From assembly GCA_013396635.1 (NCBI GenBank), contig WBMW01003834.1, forward strand, positions 606,813 through 670,812: a stretch of DNA of 64,000 nucleotides. The letters are read 5' to 3'. Within the stretch, counting starts at the first letter, position 1. Each line of letters begins with the position of its first letter. Position numbers and translations under genes: made by a program. Source of the stretch: Penelope pileata. Lineage: Eukaryota > Chordata > Aves > Galliformes > Cracidae. Below the pieces are notes generated by a model. The model made no database searches and had not been told where the DNA came from. It was given only the letters and a program-made list of their open reading frames with translations. Shown in pieces: positions 37,201 through 50,500 of this stretch.

Positions 37201-40200
37201 TCCCTCAGGCTATTTCAGGAGTGTGCAGAATACAAAACGATGCAGGTTCATTACAAACAGTCTAAATCTAATCTACTTGAATTTAAAATGCCAGGAATCA
37301 CGTACATGGAGGATGAGAAGGCAGAAATCATCTGTTATACATAAGCAGAAAGAAGAGTCATACAAACTGGGAATCACATGAAATGCTCAGTGACCATGAA
37401 CTTATGGGTCAGATCTCTGGCGGTGCCAAACTCTATCGTTGTATAACTGCAGTCAGGGAAAAGACGTCTCCAAACAGGCTTCCTGCCTCCCCTGCTCCTC
37501 ACAAGGATGGTATGAGGCTGGCATCTGGGGCTTCAGGGGTGGTTTTGGGGCATGAGTGACACTGCTTGGTCACTCAAGGTATCAGGCGTCTGCTACACTT
37601 CCTGAAATCCAACTGTTGAACTCTCCGAGAAGTTCTTAGCTTTTCATAGTCCACGTAAGAGAGGATACATATGACATGAAACTTTTTGCATCTCCGGTCA
37701 AGATTTCACTACGCTGAGGAAATTCTCAGCTGTTCCAACAGACCTGGTCTAAGGCCCTCTGCATCACTTTTACAACCAGAACAAAGCTCTGTGAAGCAAT
37801 GCCAAGAAGCTGCTCTAAAACTGAGACGTGAAGATTTAATTGTGATTTTCAAAAGCACTTGCTACTGGCTCAAATTTGCCTTCCTGTAAGCCAGCTTAAA
37901 ATAAAATGATTTTAATCTTCATGCCTACATCAACGCTGATGTAAACTTAACCTCCTCTCTCTTCCCCATTTACCAGGGCTAAAATCCAGAAGCAAATCAC
38001 ACCAAAGCAGGCTGTGCGATGCAAAGGAAGGGGGGGAATATCAGAGTTATATTTTTAGAATTGCAAATTATCAAACAGTGTCCCTCTTGAATAACATAGG
38101 TGAATGTTGGCAAATGTCATGCAAAGGGGGTAATTCCAACCAGACCTAACTGGCAACTGCAAAACCTTAGACTGTTGAGAACAAGACCATACCATTGGCA
38201 TGACACAGTTCACCTACGTTGTGACAAGTGGCTTAAAACACGCTGCCAAGATCCGCGTGAGACCACAGCTCCCCCAGCATGTTCCTACTGTTTGCGGTGG
38301 ACCTTCTTCGAGGCACGGGGGTCACTGACTGCAGGCACACAGCTCTTTTCCTAAACACACAGGAGGAAGAGAATGGTGACAAATACACACACTTCTCCAC
38401 ACTAAACTCAACAGCGTCACCAAAAACAGGGAAAAGACTTGAAAGTCAGCAGCGTTTCAGCCACATAAAACAAGTATGAAGGTCAGACCTAAACCCCAAC
38501 TCCTGCAGATTTCTCTCATAGCACAAAAATGTTACTCAGCAAGAGTAAAGGCAGCAGAATTAGTTCCTGAATATTTGCTCAGTGATACGATATTGCTTTC
38601 CAAATGAAAAACTACAGTGTACTGACTTACAAGGGCATCCAAAATCGACTCAGAGTTTGTGCCAGAGCAAGGAAGAAAATCCCTGAATTATAGACGTGCG
38701 CATTAACAAGCCCCTCACTCTTACTCTCTCTCTGCCTTCCATTCAGTCTTCGTGTTACTCGAGTTGGATTTCCTTTAGGTCTGGGTCCTATTCGCTGCAC
38801 TGCATGAATACACCAATTCCATCTTGCGAGCTCCTGTCCCAGGGGATTGCCAAGCTGGCAAGATGGCTCCTGCGAGGCTCCTTTCCCTGATAAGCAGTAA
38901 GCTATTCACTGACACATGGCTGCTCCCATGCCGCTCTGCACCTAAGCGGTGAACTGGATAGCAGTTCCACATGTTGGAGCTGCTACACTTTTCTGGAAAA
39001 TTGTATTACTTTGGATAAATAAAAAGCTAGGAGCAGCAGGAAAAATATCATAAAAATGCAGCCGAATTTGTTTCATCCTGCCTCCATCAGCAAATTTGGT
39101 CTATGACCTCTGCGTATGAGTCATGCAAGCACTTCAAAACTCGCAGTGATTTATATTTTAAGGATAGGACGTTCAAGGCTTACATTTCTATTCCTCAACC
39201 ATACATTATTTTTCTCCATACACAATTTCTTGATAATTACCTATGAGCTAAAATACATAGGCATCTTTTTTGCCTAATTTGTGGTGCATATTAACCAAAA
39301 CCACCCATCTCAATAACCAGTCTCTGTGTTCTTGGCAGAACATAGCTGATGTGTAGGTTATTCCTGGAACCATGTGAGGCAGACGCTCTCATCATAGTTT
39401 TAGTCATGGAAACAGGCTTCTACCAGGCATTGTTTGTGAGAAAGGAAATGCCCAGCATATCTGTCAGAAACAAGACGTAGGGTGCAACACCTTACAAACA
39501 CAAGTGTCTGATTTTCTAGTTTTGCAGTGCTCATGATTTTTTATGCAGACCTCAGTACACTCTACAAATCAAGCAGTGCTTGTTTGAGCTTTGGGCTCGT
39601 GTCCTGCTGCAAAGGCTTTTTTATTCAGTCCCCCTGCAGCACGGTTCCGCTCCTCCTGCCCTATGTGCACAAACAGATGAAGAGCAACAAGTCAAAATAG
39701 CACACAGGCACCAGCAAAACACAGACCTTCTCCTCCATCACATGCACACAGACTATTCGATTCCACTTTCAGTACTCTAACGGCTCAGAACTGCACGCAA
39801 GCATCTGTGAGATGGACAAACCCATCTCCAAGACTTTACAGCATGTCCCTTACGTGGGCACGCTCTGAAATGGTGAGATGAAAGGTGACTCTCCAGGCCA
39901 ATGTGTAAACCTGGTACTTCTTCTACATATTTGAAATGTGAATTTTAATCTTAGTTCAAAGCACATGGTCTGCTCAAGGAGCAATCTGACGGCCAGTACC
40001 TGGGAGACCAAACACTTCCTTGTGGTCTTACAGGGCTCCTACCTGAACTCACCACCTGCTCTGAAGACAGCTAGCACAAGAGGCTTCTCCTCAGTTTCTC
40101 TACACATTATTGGTTGGGGTGTTGGGTTCACAAAGCTGTGTTATCCACGCTCTATTTGACTGTACCACAACAATTGAAAAACAAGATTAAGAGGAAGGTC

Positions 40201-43200
40201 TCACTGGCTTTAAAGAGATCATTTCTTTCCTTTTTGATGGAGGCCTATAAGAACCACAGCAAAGGTAGGAAAACCAAGCTACTACAATGCTTGTGCCATG
40301 TTGACTTTCACCACTTCTTTTAGATTATCCTCCACGGACCACGTCGGGAATTACCTTAGTGGTTAGCTGCAACTGATTAAGCACTCTTCGCACTCTTTCT
40401 GCAAATTTTAACAAATAGTCCCTTAAGTGAGCAAAGGTGTAGAAAAAACACTAAAAAAATCTATCCCTACAGCTAAATCCTGCAGGGGCTACATGTTGTC
40501 AGCACATGCCTCCAGGATATTTTCTAACAGCGAAATCAAACTGTCTAGCACATAGGAGTCCTGACTGTACCGAGTGGCACTGTTCTTGCCATGTTCTCTC
40601 TCCAACTGGCCCTGACCAACTACCGGCTCTGACCAACTAATGGGAACTTCTCCTACCTGACTTCTCTAGAGTACAGGCAGTGATCATCACTATTTCAGCT
40701 TTATCTAACGGGCAATCTCTGGGCTATTGCAAATCACGTGTTGGCAGCTTAATCTAGACGGAAATCTGTGACTTTCATCCTAAGAAAGCCTTGCTTTACA
40801 ACGCTACTCTGAAACATGCAGACTTTAATTGATCTAATATTTCTTTCTAGTCTGAATGAGATAAAAGACAGGTGAGAACACCCTGTAGAATGACTGCTCA
40901 GCTCAAGCGCAAAACCTGATCCCTCTGACAGATCTGGACTCAGTTTTACAGTTCTGCTATGGAACGTTACATTTGTGAACAAATTAATGCTAGTTTTTCT
41001 GTTAGCTCTCCAGACATAACCACAGACCTGAAAGCTCCTGCTTTTCTTCAAATGTGCCCATTTTCATTAGTACTACAGAACACATTAGGCAAACGCTGCC
41101 CTTTGTCACTTCTGCAGCCCTGTTGCTACTAGCAAGTGCGTTGTGGTAGCCAGGATGGTGTCCAAATCTTTTTTCTATAGCTGCAGTTGCTCTATGGCAG
41201 TAACGGGAAGAAGGTAAAACCTTGCATTCGTCACTGAGGTAAGCACCTGCTGACTCTGGGCACAACCAAGGGCCAGCAAATCTCTGCTGTTAAAGAAATA
41301 CAGCAGCACTGTAATCCTCATGATATGACTCCAATGTAGAGAATTGTCATTATGACATTTCCATTTTTATAGAAAAGAAAACAGACAAAAATGAGAATTC
41401 GCCAGCAGCCTCAGAACAGAGCCAGGATCAGCACTCTACGGCTGCTGGCTCCCAGGCACAAGCTTAGCCCACTTCAGCTGCAGTCAGTCCCCACCCTGCC
41501 TCAATCAGCTTCACCAGCACACCAGGGCATCCCTTTCCTCTCACCCCTCCATCCTGATGCAAGCTGCTCACCTCCTGAGCACGTCTGTCACCTCGTGCAG
41601 CTGCCTGTCGCCCCCAGCCCCTACACGTTGTCACCTTTCCACTCTCCCACCCTGGGGCTGCCACCACCACTTCCTCCCCACCTGTGCTCCTGTGGCTTCC
41701 CCCTTCTCCACCCCACGACTGGAGGCATGGAGCCAGGGCTGATAGCTCCAACAGATCTTTTTCAGGTCCTGCAGGGAGCTGAACCACAAGTTACACACTG
41801 AAAAACAGTGTTCCACGCAGCCAATTCAATTGATCATATTTCACATACAGGTATTAAAAAAATATATAAGAAGGGCCATTAACTCTCTCATGCCCCACTT
41901 AGTGGCATCTTAACCTAACGGAGCTTTCTGCCTCCGAAGCCTGTCTACTCCTCAGAAGGAAGAAGCGTTGACCACTAACTTTCCATTAGCAATGCCCCAA
42001 GTTGTGTGGTGCTCAGGGCAATCTTGAACCTCACATGACTCCTGTAAAATTTTTTCCTATTTTTTAAGATGTGTTTCAAAAAAATACTAGAAAAACAATC
42101 TACTAAGTCTCAGCTTCTAGAAACTGGTGCTGTCAGAACTAGGTTCAAAAGCACTGCATGTGCAGGAGAAAATACTTTTTGTTCAACTGAGGCTTAGCAC
42201 AATGAAGTGAAGGTGCTGCCTTTAGCAATCAAAGGAATCTCCCATTTTGTTGAAGAGCTCCAGCCAGCCAGCCCGTTTAGAGGAGCAAACAGGATCACTG
42301 GTTTCTGGGCCCTCGCACAGCAAACCTGTTGGTTTATAATTACAGCTCTCTTTGCTTTGCCAGCTCAGGGAAAAGGGCAGCGAGAGGCTGCGTGCTGCCC
42401 CAGTAGCACCTGCATGCAAATGTGTGGGATCAGCTTAGGGGCTCCGAAGGGAACCACTTGCCATAAGTAAATGCAGTTTGACAGCAGCTCCTAATAAGAG
42501 GAAGGAAATGAGGGAGAGAAAGAAAAGTGATAGGAGACAAAAGGACTTTATAAAACAGGGCTTTATTGCTTTCATTTGTAGCATTTTCTCTTTGTTCTGT
42601 TTAAGCACTAAACCTTCCAATCCCAGATACTGCACAAAAGAGATACCTGTCTGAAAAAGTTTATTTCAATCTGGAGCTGTCTTGCGAGATGCCTCACAGA
42701 CTCTGCAGCCCATTATTAGGAGTAACAATGAACTCCCTCTAATTAATTTGGCACAGCATTTGCTTCTGATACCAATCAAATCAATATTAATGGGGAGTTT
42801 GTGCTTTCTCATTACAGCACAAAATGGGTACCAATCTTCTCAGGAAGACTTTGGACCATAAACTGCGTTTGAGTTCAGTGTAGCTGGCTTCTCCCCACCT
42901 CCCCCCCCTCTCAAAAAAATAATAAAAAAAAGAGATGGAAAAAATATATAATGATGTGCTGTTTAGTACCTGGGTAAAAATCTACGTTTGGGCTGCCTAC
43001 AGTGGAAGACCAAAACGAGTTCAATATGAAGAAATCTCAGTCTAAGAAAATAAAGACTTTAGTAGCTCACAGAGCTCAAATTAAACACTTAAATAGGTAA
43101 CACTAGATATTTCTCATGCTGCCTCGCATTGCTCTATTTATTTTTATCTGCAGGATCAGGCGTGTTAGAGAGGGAGGCCTGGTAAGAATTGCCTCAGCCA

Positions 43201-43246
43201 TCATTCTTGGTTACTTACATCTGTGGTCAATTTTCCACACTTTCTT

Positions 43247-43256
43247 CCATAAAAGG
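43247..43256. promoter_or_regulatory. Perfect CArG box (candidate SRF site)
   Basis: CCATAAAAGG fits CC(A/T)6GG exactly. SRF regulates many actin-cytoskeleton and smooth-muscle genes, and PARVA is such a gene, so an intronic site is plausible. A single motif in 64 kb can occur by chance. Confidence 0.3.
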
Positions 43257-44312
43257 TAAACGAGGCACTGTACTTGCAACAGGATAATCTAAACAATATG
43301 AACAATGTTACTGTTAAAGACCATCTGGCTCATCAAGCACAGCCCCAGACTTTTAACTCCTTGAATAAAGTGTGGAACCCTGCAGCGTGTTTTTTTATCC
43401 AAAAATCATTTTTAAAACGATAAAAGCAGAGCTCCTGGAGATATATGGGATCCGGAGTGCAAGGAGATTCCTTTTCTCATTTTTTCCCTCTTGTATCCTA
43501 CATCTGCCCAACCCAGGCTAGAGACAAGCACTCGGACGTCACATTTTTCTACAAGAAAGCCCCCTAAAATTTTCTGCAAGAGGCTTCTGTGTCTTGCTGC
43601 GTTTCAGAGGGGAGACAAGAGGGTTAAGTGTTTTGCAAGTCACTCCAGCTTAATGGCCAAATCCGCCACTTCTTAAAAGGTAACAAAAGTCAAGGAAGGG
43701 TCACCAGAATTTACAAGAAAAAAATGTGGGAGGGGTAAAGGCAAATGCAACCAAAGAAGGCTTTTAATTGCGCACAATTTCTTATCTGGTAGATAAATTA
43801 ACAAGTGGCTGATCCCTGGGAGAAAAAAATGTTAAAGCAATGCAGGAACAAAACGCACTGGAAGGAGGCGAGCTCGTGGGGAGAAAACTGTGTCCTCCAG
43901 AAAGCCCAAAGTGCAGAGAGAGCATGGAGCAGGCACGGACACGCTGGAGCTGGCTGTGCTCTGCCTCAGCTTCCCCAACCACGGGGGATACGCAGCCCTC
44001 AGCGGGCACTGCCAGGATTCACTTCAGCTCTGAGAGGCACGTGTAGCACAACAGCTCTGTGGACACAGAGGAGTTAATGTCCTTACACATTTAGAAGACC
44101 GCAGACTCCAAAACGCACTTTCTCAAACGAAACAACAGCTGGAATTACATCTTGTCATCGGTCTTCAGTCAGCTCTCTCTCAGCTCCCACCCTGCAGCTG
44201 CTGTGCGTGGAGGGGGTTAAGCAGCCCCACACCGCTGGGCTGTAGCACGGCAGGACTTTGATCCTCAAGAGGTCTTTTTCCCCCCTCCAAAGAAGTTTCA
44301 ATGGCATTATTT

Positions 44313-44334
44313 AAAAATAAATAAATAAATAAAA
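44313..44334. repeat. (AAAT)n microsatellite
   Basis: About five tandem AAAT units, slightly impure at both ends. Confidence 0.8.
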
Positions 44335-44415
44335 CCCACAACTGTTTCCTTGCAATACTTCAACACTCCTTATTTAATTTCTAAAAATATTTTTGGACAG
44401 CAAAGCAAAGAAAAT

Positions 44416-44509
44416 GAATTAGAGCATACTTGGAGCTTTTCTTTCATGGTAAACAACACACAGAATTAGAGCATACTTGGAGCTTTTCTTTCATGGTAAA
44501 CAACACACA
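44416..44509. repeat. Perfect 47-bp tandem duplication
   Basis: Two identical, directly adjacent 47-bp units at 44416-44462 and 44463-44509. Each starts GAATTAGAGCATACTTGGAG and ends in AAACAACACACA. No mismatch is visible between them. It is either a very recent duplication or a local assembly error. Confidence 0.97.
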
Positions 44510-47500
44510 GATTCATTTCTACAACCACTGGTTCAAATCCCGCGTCCTGCTTTAACCACAAACATCCCCCTATCTGGTTTCTAGGTAAAGCGCCTGCATG
44601 ACTGAACCTTCCCCTACAGCAGAAGCTCTTCCAGCCACTCCCAAAAACACATGCCCACAACCTTATTTCAAAGTCTACTCGAATTTGAACCTTGTTTTTG
44701 TTTAAGCTATTTTGTCATAAGCCCCTTGCAATGTATACTGACATACATCTGCTCAATTCTTAGCTTATAAATATTTTTAGGATGCGATTGCAGCACTTTA
44801 TTTTTTAAAGAAACTGTATTTAAAATATGCTCATGACTCATCGTTATAAAAAAAAAAGCTTTGTTACAGTGAGCAAGATAGGTCAGGCAATTTTATGATT
44901 AATAGGGTCAAAAAGCTATAATTCATATTTACATCTTCAGCTGCTCACACCAAAACAATTAACCCTATCTAGTGAGCACCAACTTTACACCAGCCAAAAA
45001 AGCAAAATTTCAGAGAGAAGCAGCTTCACACAGCAAAACAGTTACTCTGGTGTCGTCGTGTCCCCACTACCCCCTCAAAAAAAGTGAAAAATGTCTCTGA
45101 ATTCATCAGGGGTTTCTCTGTGCACAGCTTTCCCAAAGCAAACTGAGCTTTTACATGACATGTCAGAGAGCAGCGTGGAAACCAGACAGACCCTCATGGC
45201 TATTGCACTGCAAGAGCATCCTGCTCCCTGTTGCACCAGCCCTGATTATCCCTTCCGAGTGCTAAAGCTAATAACAGGATTTCAAGAGAGGAAAACAGAA
45301 TTCATTTGATCAACATGGAATCTGTTGTAAAAATCCTCCATATGTCAGGGGTAACATCAGTTACAGAACTGCCAATGACACTGTGTCTCCGAGGAAAAAA
45401 ACAATTCTTATTTTAAATTTATTTTTCTGCTAACTTATAAGCTGCAAGTAAATGCATTGCAGGCTACTACTAGACTTTAATTAGGAGCGTGCCACAAGAA
45501 CACCACCAGCACGTGCTGAGCGTGTACGCGTTAACGCTGCTCAGTGACGCTCTACATCGCACACTTCAATGCTCAGAGTTACATCTTGTAGACTCTGGCA
45601 ACAACGGGTGGGATTACAGCTTTCAGTTAAATCCTCAGCTAGATCACTGGATTTCAGACCATTTCTTTAAGCCACACCTGCCCGCTAAGCCTTTCACCAC
45701 ATTTATATTTAACCCTTAAAATTTTTCATCTACAAAGCTGAAACGGTCTTTGAAAAGGCATTCACACCATCGCTCCATGTCACCCGTCTGGAAACTGAGG
45801 CACACTACAGCCAAGTATCCAAACTTGGGCCACCAATCAGCCACTGTTTTAGTCACGCCTCGTTTCCAAACTTGTTGCTCGTTCTCGCTCCCACACGACC
45901 ATCACCTCTTGCACAAGCATTCCCAGGTCCTTACGGCAAATTACATCAGGAAAGAGCTTCAGATTAGAACTAACCAACCGATCAACGCAGAAGGTTCGTT
46001 CTAACTGACATCAGTTCCCAGATCCCAATCATTCCATGGCCACACAAACCCTTGAGATGGCGCAAAGGAAGGGACACCCCAGCAGTTAAGACCAGAGAGC
46101 AACACCCCATCCCTCAGCCTGCTCGCAGGACTGATGGAACTACAGCATCAGTGCAGGAACTTGAGAGAAAAGCACTCCTGCTTTCTAATGTCTTGCTGTG
46201 CAAATGAAATCACAGCTCCTCGGGACCACACAATCATCCAGTAGAGAAGGGGAACAAGGGATGTACACTCAAAAAACAGTATTCCAACAAATAAATAAAC
46301 ACAACCAATATTAAGGGATGGATCTTCAGAAAGCTGATGGTAAAACAGAAACTCCTTTTGCAGCCTGCTGAAGGTGCCAAAAACTTCATGCAGTCAGCTG
46401 CCAAATGGGAAAATTCACCCAAGAAAAGTATTTGGAGAAAGTTTGGGAGATGCACATACATAGAGATGCCAAAGACAAATGGATGGAGGCTGGCTAAGCA
46501 TTCTGAAGAGCCATCATAAGTGTTCTTTGTCAGCTCCTCTCCAGCTGTACGTCCCTGGCTAGTAAACGCTGAGCTGCTTGGGTCTCTGCAAACCCATTTT
46601 TATGTTACCTAGAGAGAGACAGTTGCTGCTTAAAAAAAAGAAGCTAAGTGAAATACTAAATTAACATAAGGAATCAAAATGTAACGCTTCTATTTAGATG
46701 GTAGACATTAGAAAAGTGGCAAATAGTTATACCCACGAGCAACTGTGAATCAATGGAGACACATTATCAACCTCCTGTTACACTGTCTGCATGCACCCAA
46801 AGGCCCAGGACCCACAGAGATTCTCCAACTCAGAAATGGTCATGAGGTGCCACTGCTGACACAAACTGCAGAACAGGACTCTCTCTGCAAGTGCAAAGAA
46901 CTAAGCAAAGGATTCACCAGGTCATGTATGTCCTCAACCACCCTTTACAGGCATAGACATCAAGCAAAATAACTTCCATTAAAGAAAACTAAGTCACATC
47001 CGTATACACAAGCACCTTGTTTCTTTCTTAAATTCTTACAAAGAATTAAATTCATTTAGGACCCTGGTACTAAGTAAGTCAAAACTGGTGCTGCTCTCGG
47101 CACGTGACTTGTTAAAACAAGAAACAATTATTTCTCTTTTGTGTTAACTAATGTCTGATATATTTAAGTATATCAAAATCCTTGTACACGCCAGGAAGTA
47201 AGGCCTGTCTCCTTTAAGAAAGCGTGAAGCTAACATAGATCACTTCTGAATAAAGAAACAATCCTCTCCTTTTCTGGAGACTGAAGTTACAAAAATGGGT
47301 AGTAGTTTTCTGCAGATTAAATCCCTGAAAGCAGAAACTGCACATTCTGACCCACATTCTTTTGTAACTGCTGTGAAGCAAAAGGTAAAAATTCTCAAGT
47401 TGCTGCTGCTTCTGCAAAGGTTTCAGTGATGGTAACAAGAACGCATGCGAATGCTTTTAAAGCCTGGTAAACTACAAGACAAGGAGAACTCTGCTAAACA

Positions 47501-50500
47501 TAGAATCCACTACAGTGTCTGGACGAAAGAACAGAAGACTGCTGTAGCTGATTGTGCTGTCTCTAGGTCTTGGCATTCATTATTTAAGTTCAGTGGAAAC
47601 TGTTCAGCCTTGAAGTAGACTGACTCATCCACTTTAACTTCCAATTTCCTGCAAACGATCCATTAGTTTTTGGCAAGTTTCACACTGCACAGTACTTCCA
47701 CGAAAAGATCAGTTCCCAAACCTCGGTTTCTACAATGCTTTTTGTAACAGAACTTCAATAAAGGTAGAATCTGGAGTTACTTGTGTCCTTAAAAAAATGA
47801 ATGCAATTCTTACCTGAATATTTCCAACACAATGCTATCAAGGGTAAATGAATAGCCTTGCTCCTAAGCGTTCTCTTCAAATGCACCTGCTGGGACAAAT
47901 CCTCCTGATCTATGCTACGCTCTCCAAATGAAGCAGGGGGCATTTCTTAGAGAACAGAAGCTGGTGTTAAGGTGTGTAAAGTTTTATCTGATCAAGAAAA
48001 TATAAGAATATTTGCATAATACCAATAGTTCTCCAAAAAAGTGCACTGTGCACTCTTACAGTTCTCTGAGTTTCCAGTGGCAGAAGTGAACCACGTTATC
48101 AGTAAATGTTACTTCTTTGATCTGCAACTACAACCATTCTTAAATTTACCATTTCCCTCAAGCGTTCTGTCACCAAATAGTATCTGAAACATGTCAGTAA
48201 CCCAAAATGGAAAATAACTGTGGGATCTCCAACACCACCATTTGTTGACTCTAGATGAATGTGGTCTAGTAAATGGTGACTAGTAAAATTCTTCTTATTA
48301 TTTCCCCAGGATAGAATTATTTAAACATGAGAGAAGAGAGTAAATCATTAACACATATATACTTGAAAATAGCTTTCAAAGTACTTGGTAGGATTCCAAA
48401 TCAGTTCGTGCTCCAGCTTCACTGATGGTGGAAAAGCTCTTCCCCCTAAAACTGTTTTGTTGAATTTGTGCACCTTGCTGAGAGCGAGGCTGGAGTCTTG
48501 TGTCTATTCATGCTCCAAGAATGCAACAGCAAACAGCAGCAGAGATTTTCTCACCTCACCTCACCATATCATATCTTCATCTATACATGGCAACCATAAA
48601 CAGGTGGCAGTTTTCAGGTTCATTCAGTTCCCCAGTTCTCTCTCCTGGGACTGTCAGCAAGTGCAGACAATTAACTGAGATTTGCAAGATACTCTAACTC
48701 TTCCTAAGAACTGTCCTGATCTCATCCACATAATTTTACTTAAGTGATGCAGCCATCAAATGCTAATGGATTTTTGGCCACTGTGGGAAGGTTCAGATGT
48801 GACAAACTAGGCAAGATGGTCTAGCAGCAAAAAAGTTTTATAAAATATAAGAAAGCTCCAGAATGTTTTGAAAGGCTTGTTTTTATGTGTTTCAAAATAG
48901 CTTGCACCAGACCAAGAAGAATTTGTGGGAATTTAAGCATCTTTTTTAGGCATTTGGATCTCCTCTCTATTTGGGTGTCGAAAAGACAGCCACCAGCTCT
49001 ACAGGTGCCTGAATCTCAGCTGGTAAAGTCCACTAGATACCTCATTCTCTAGTGCTGGACATGAAAAGAGCTGCTCCAATTCAGAAAAACATCAACATGA
49101 TTCAGAAAACCCTTCTATACGGCAAGCTAGACTCTGCGTTAAGTATAAACACTGTAAGCAAGATGTGCAAAGATGACAGAACAAAGTTAAAATAGTTATT
49201 ACCTACTGCAGAGGGTTTCCTTACTTTCTGCACAAGCAAGGTGGCATTGGATGCTTCAGAGCAATGCCAGTTTTTCTTATTTTCCTACTATGTAAGTTAC
49301 TATTTCTCAGTTCAGAAAGAACTCCACTACCTTGCTAAAATTATAGGGAAGCATCCCCAAGGACTGGTTAAATGCTCATACAAGGAGCATAACCTAATCT
49401 CTTCCTTTTTTTTATTTTTTATTTTTTTCCCTTTTTTTTTTTTTTCGGATGGACTCATTTCTGTACTTCAAAGAGGCGTCATTTCTTGCAGTATGCTTAA
49501 AGTTTAGTCTATCTGACAAATCAACTTCACTCTTTCTACTACATTTTCAAGCCCCATAATAAATACTATGTACCTGATGTCGTCCTTAAGGCTTGATCCA
49601 CGTTTTCAACTCTTTAAGCACATGAATGGTTTCTTGACTCCTCTACTTGACTTATCTATTTGCATGCTTATTGTTGAGCAAGGAATTAAGCAGTTTGTCA
49701 GACTGATCCCAAGTGCTTAGCATCTGAACAGCATGAATTTTTACTCAGCTGAGTAAGAAAACTTTTCCCATAACTTCATCTCTATCCATGCTAGCTGCCT
49801 ACAGAGGAGTCTACTTTCCTGATAGAAGAACAAAACACAAGCATTCTTATTTCTCTGGGATTTACTCCTGAAACTGGAGACAAATGGTCTGAACCGGGGA
49901 ACCGAATGAAGCAGAGCAGGTATACCAGTCATCGAGGGGTTAAGCTAATTTGCTAGTGCCCTTGCTGTTTCTTGCCATCAGCCACCGTGCACCCACTCTT
50001 TAAATTCTGAAAAGAACACCGACCTTTAATCTGTGGTATTAGTTCCTTTGACAAAATGGAAGATTATGTCTTTTTCCCACAAGTCTTCATGCGAAGCTCA
50101 GCCAGCTTCCATCTGGTCTGGCTAATTAAATGTAAGTTAACATTAAGTTAAGAGCCAGCTCCAGCCCACAGACCTTCTATTCTGTGACTGCAGATTTATT
50201 AATTGGCCAAACTATCTGAGTATTTAATTCCAATTTTTGATTACTTCTATTTTCTTTACTCTCTCATGAAAACAGGGAAATGTTTTTGAAGCCATATTTG
50301 CATAATTTCAGCTCAGAAACACAAAACACGAGGAGATGCTAATAAGACTCTGAGCAGCCTTCACATTGTCAGACTTTTTCCCCTCTGCATTTGACGTGTT
50401 AATAAAGGATCATCACAACAGTGTGAAGGATCTGCCTAATATGCACAAGACCTGGAATCGTGGAGCTGTGCACTTAAAGCTGGCTGTGACCCACAATCTG

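Larger units (their letters stand above)
28295..44415 (-). other. PARVA: PARVA intron 1 (or upstream DNA), middle part
   Basis: About 16 kb with no recognisable exon or transposon. It contains a perfect CArG motif at 43247-43256, AP-1-type TGAGTCA at 39117-39123, C/A homopolymer runs near 42900-42935, an AAAT microsatellite at 44313-44334, and enhancer-like AT-rich stretches near 36150-36300 and 42715-42835. The GC-rich stretch 41390-41800 is open on both strands and looks non-coding. Confidence 0.65.

Noticed and set aside
41391..41801. 136-codon proline-rich plus-strand open frame
   Set aside because: The same GC-rich stretch is open for 107 codons on the other strand. Stop codons are rare there because of base composition. 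No domain or splice context.
44530..44540. tRNA B-box match GGTTCAAATCC with an A-box-like TAGAGCATACTTGG upstream
   Set aside because: The T-arm flanks do not pair (actgg against cccgc), the box spacing is too long and no acceptor stem is visible.
48040..48054. 15-nt palindrome AGTGCAC-T-GTGCACT
   Set aside because: The arms are only 7 bp and do not extend; this is expected by chance at this length scale.
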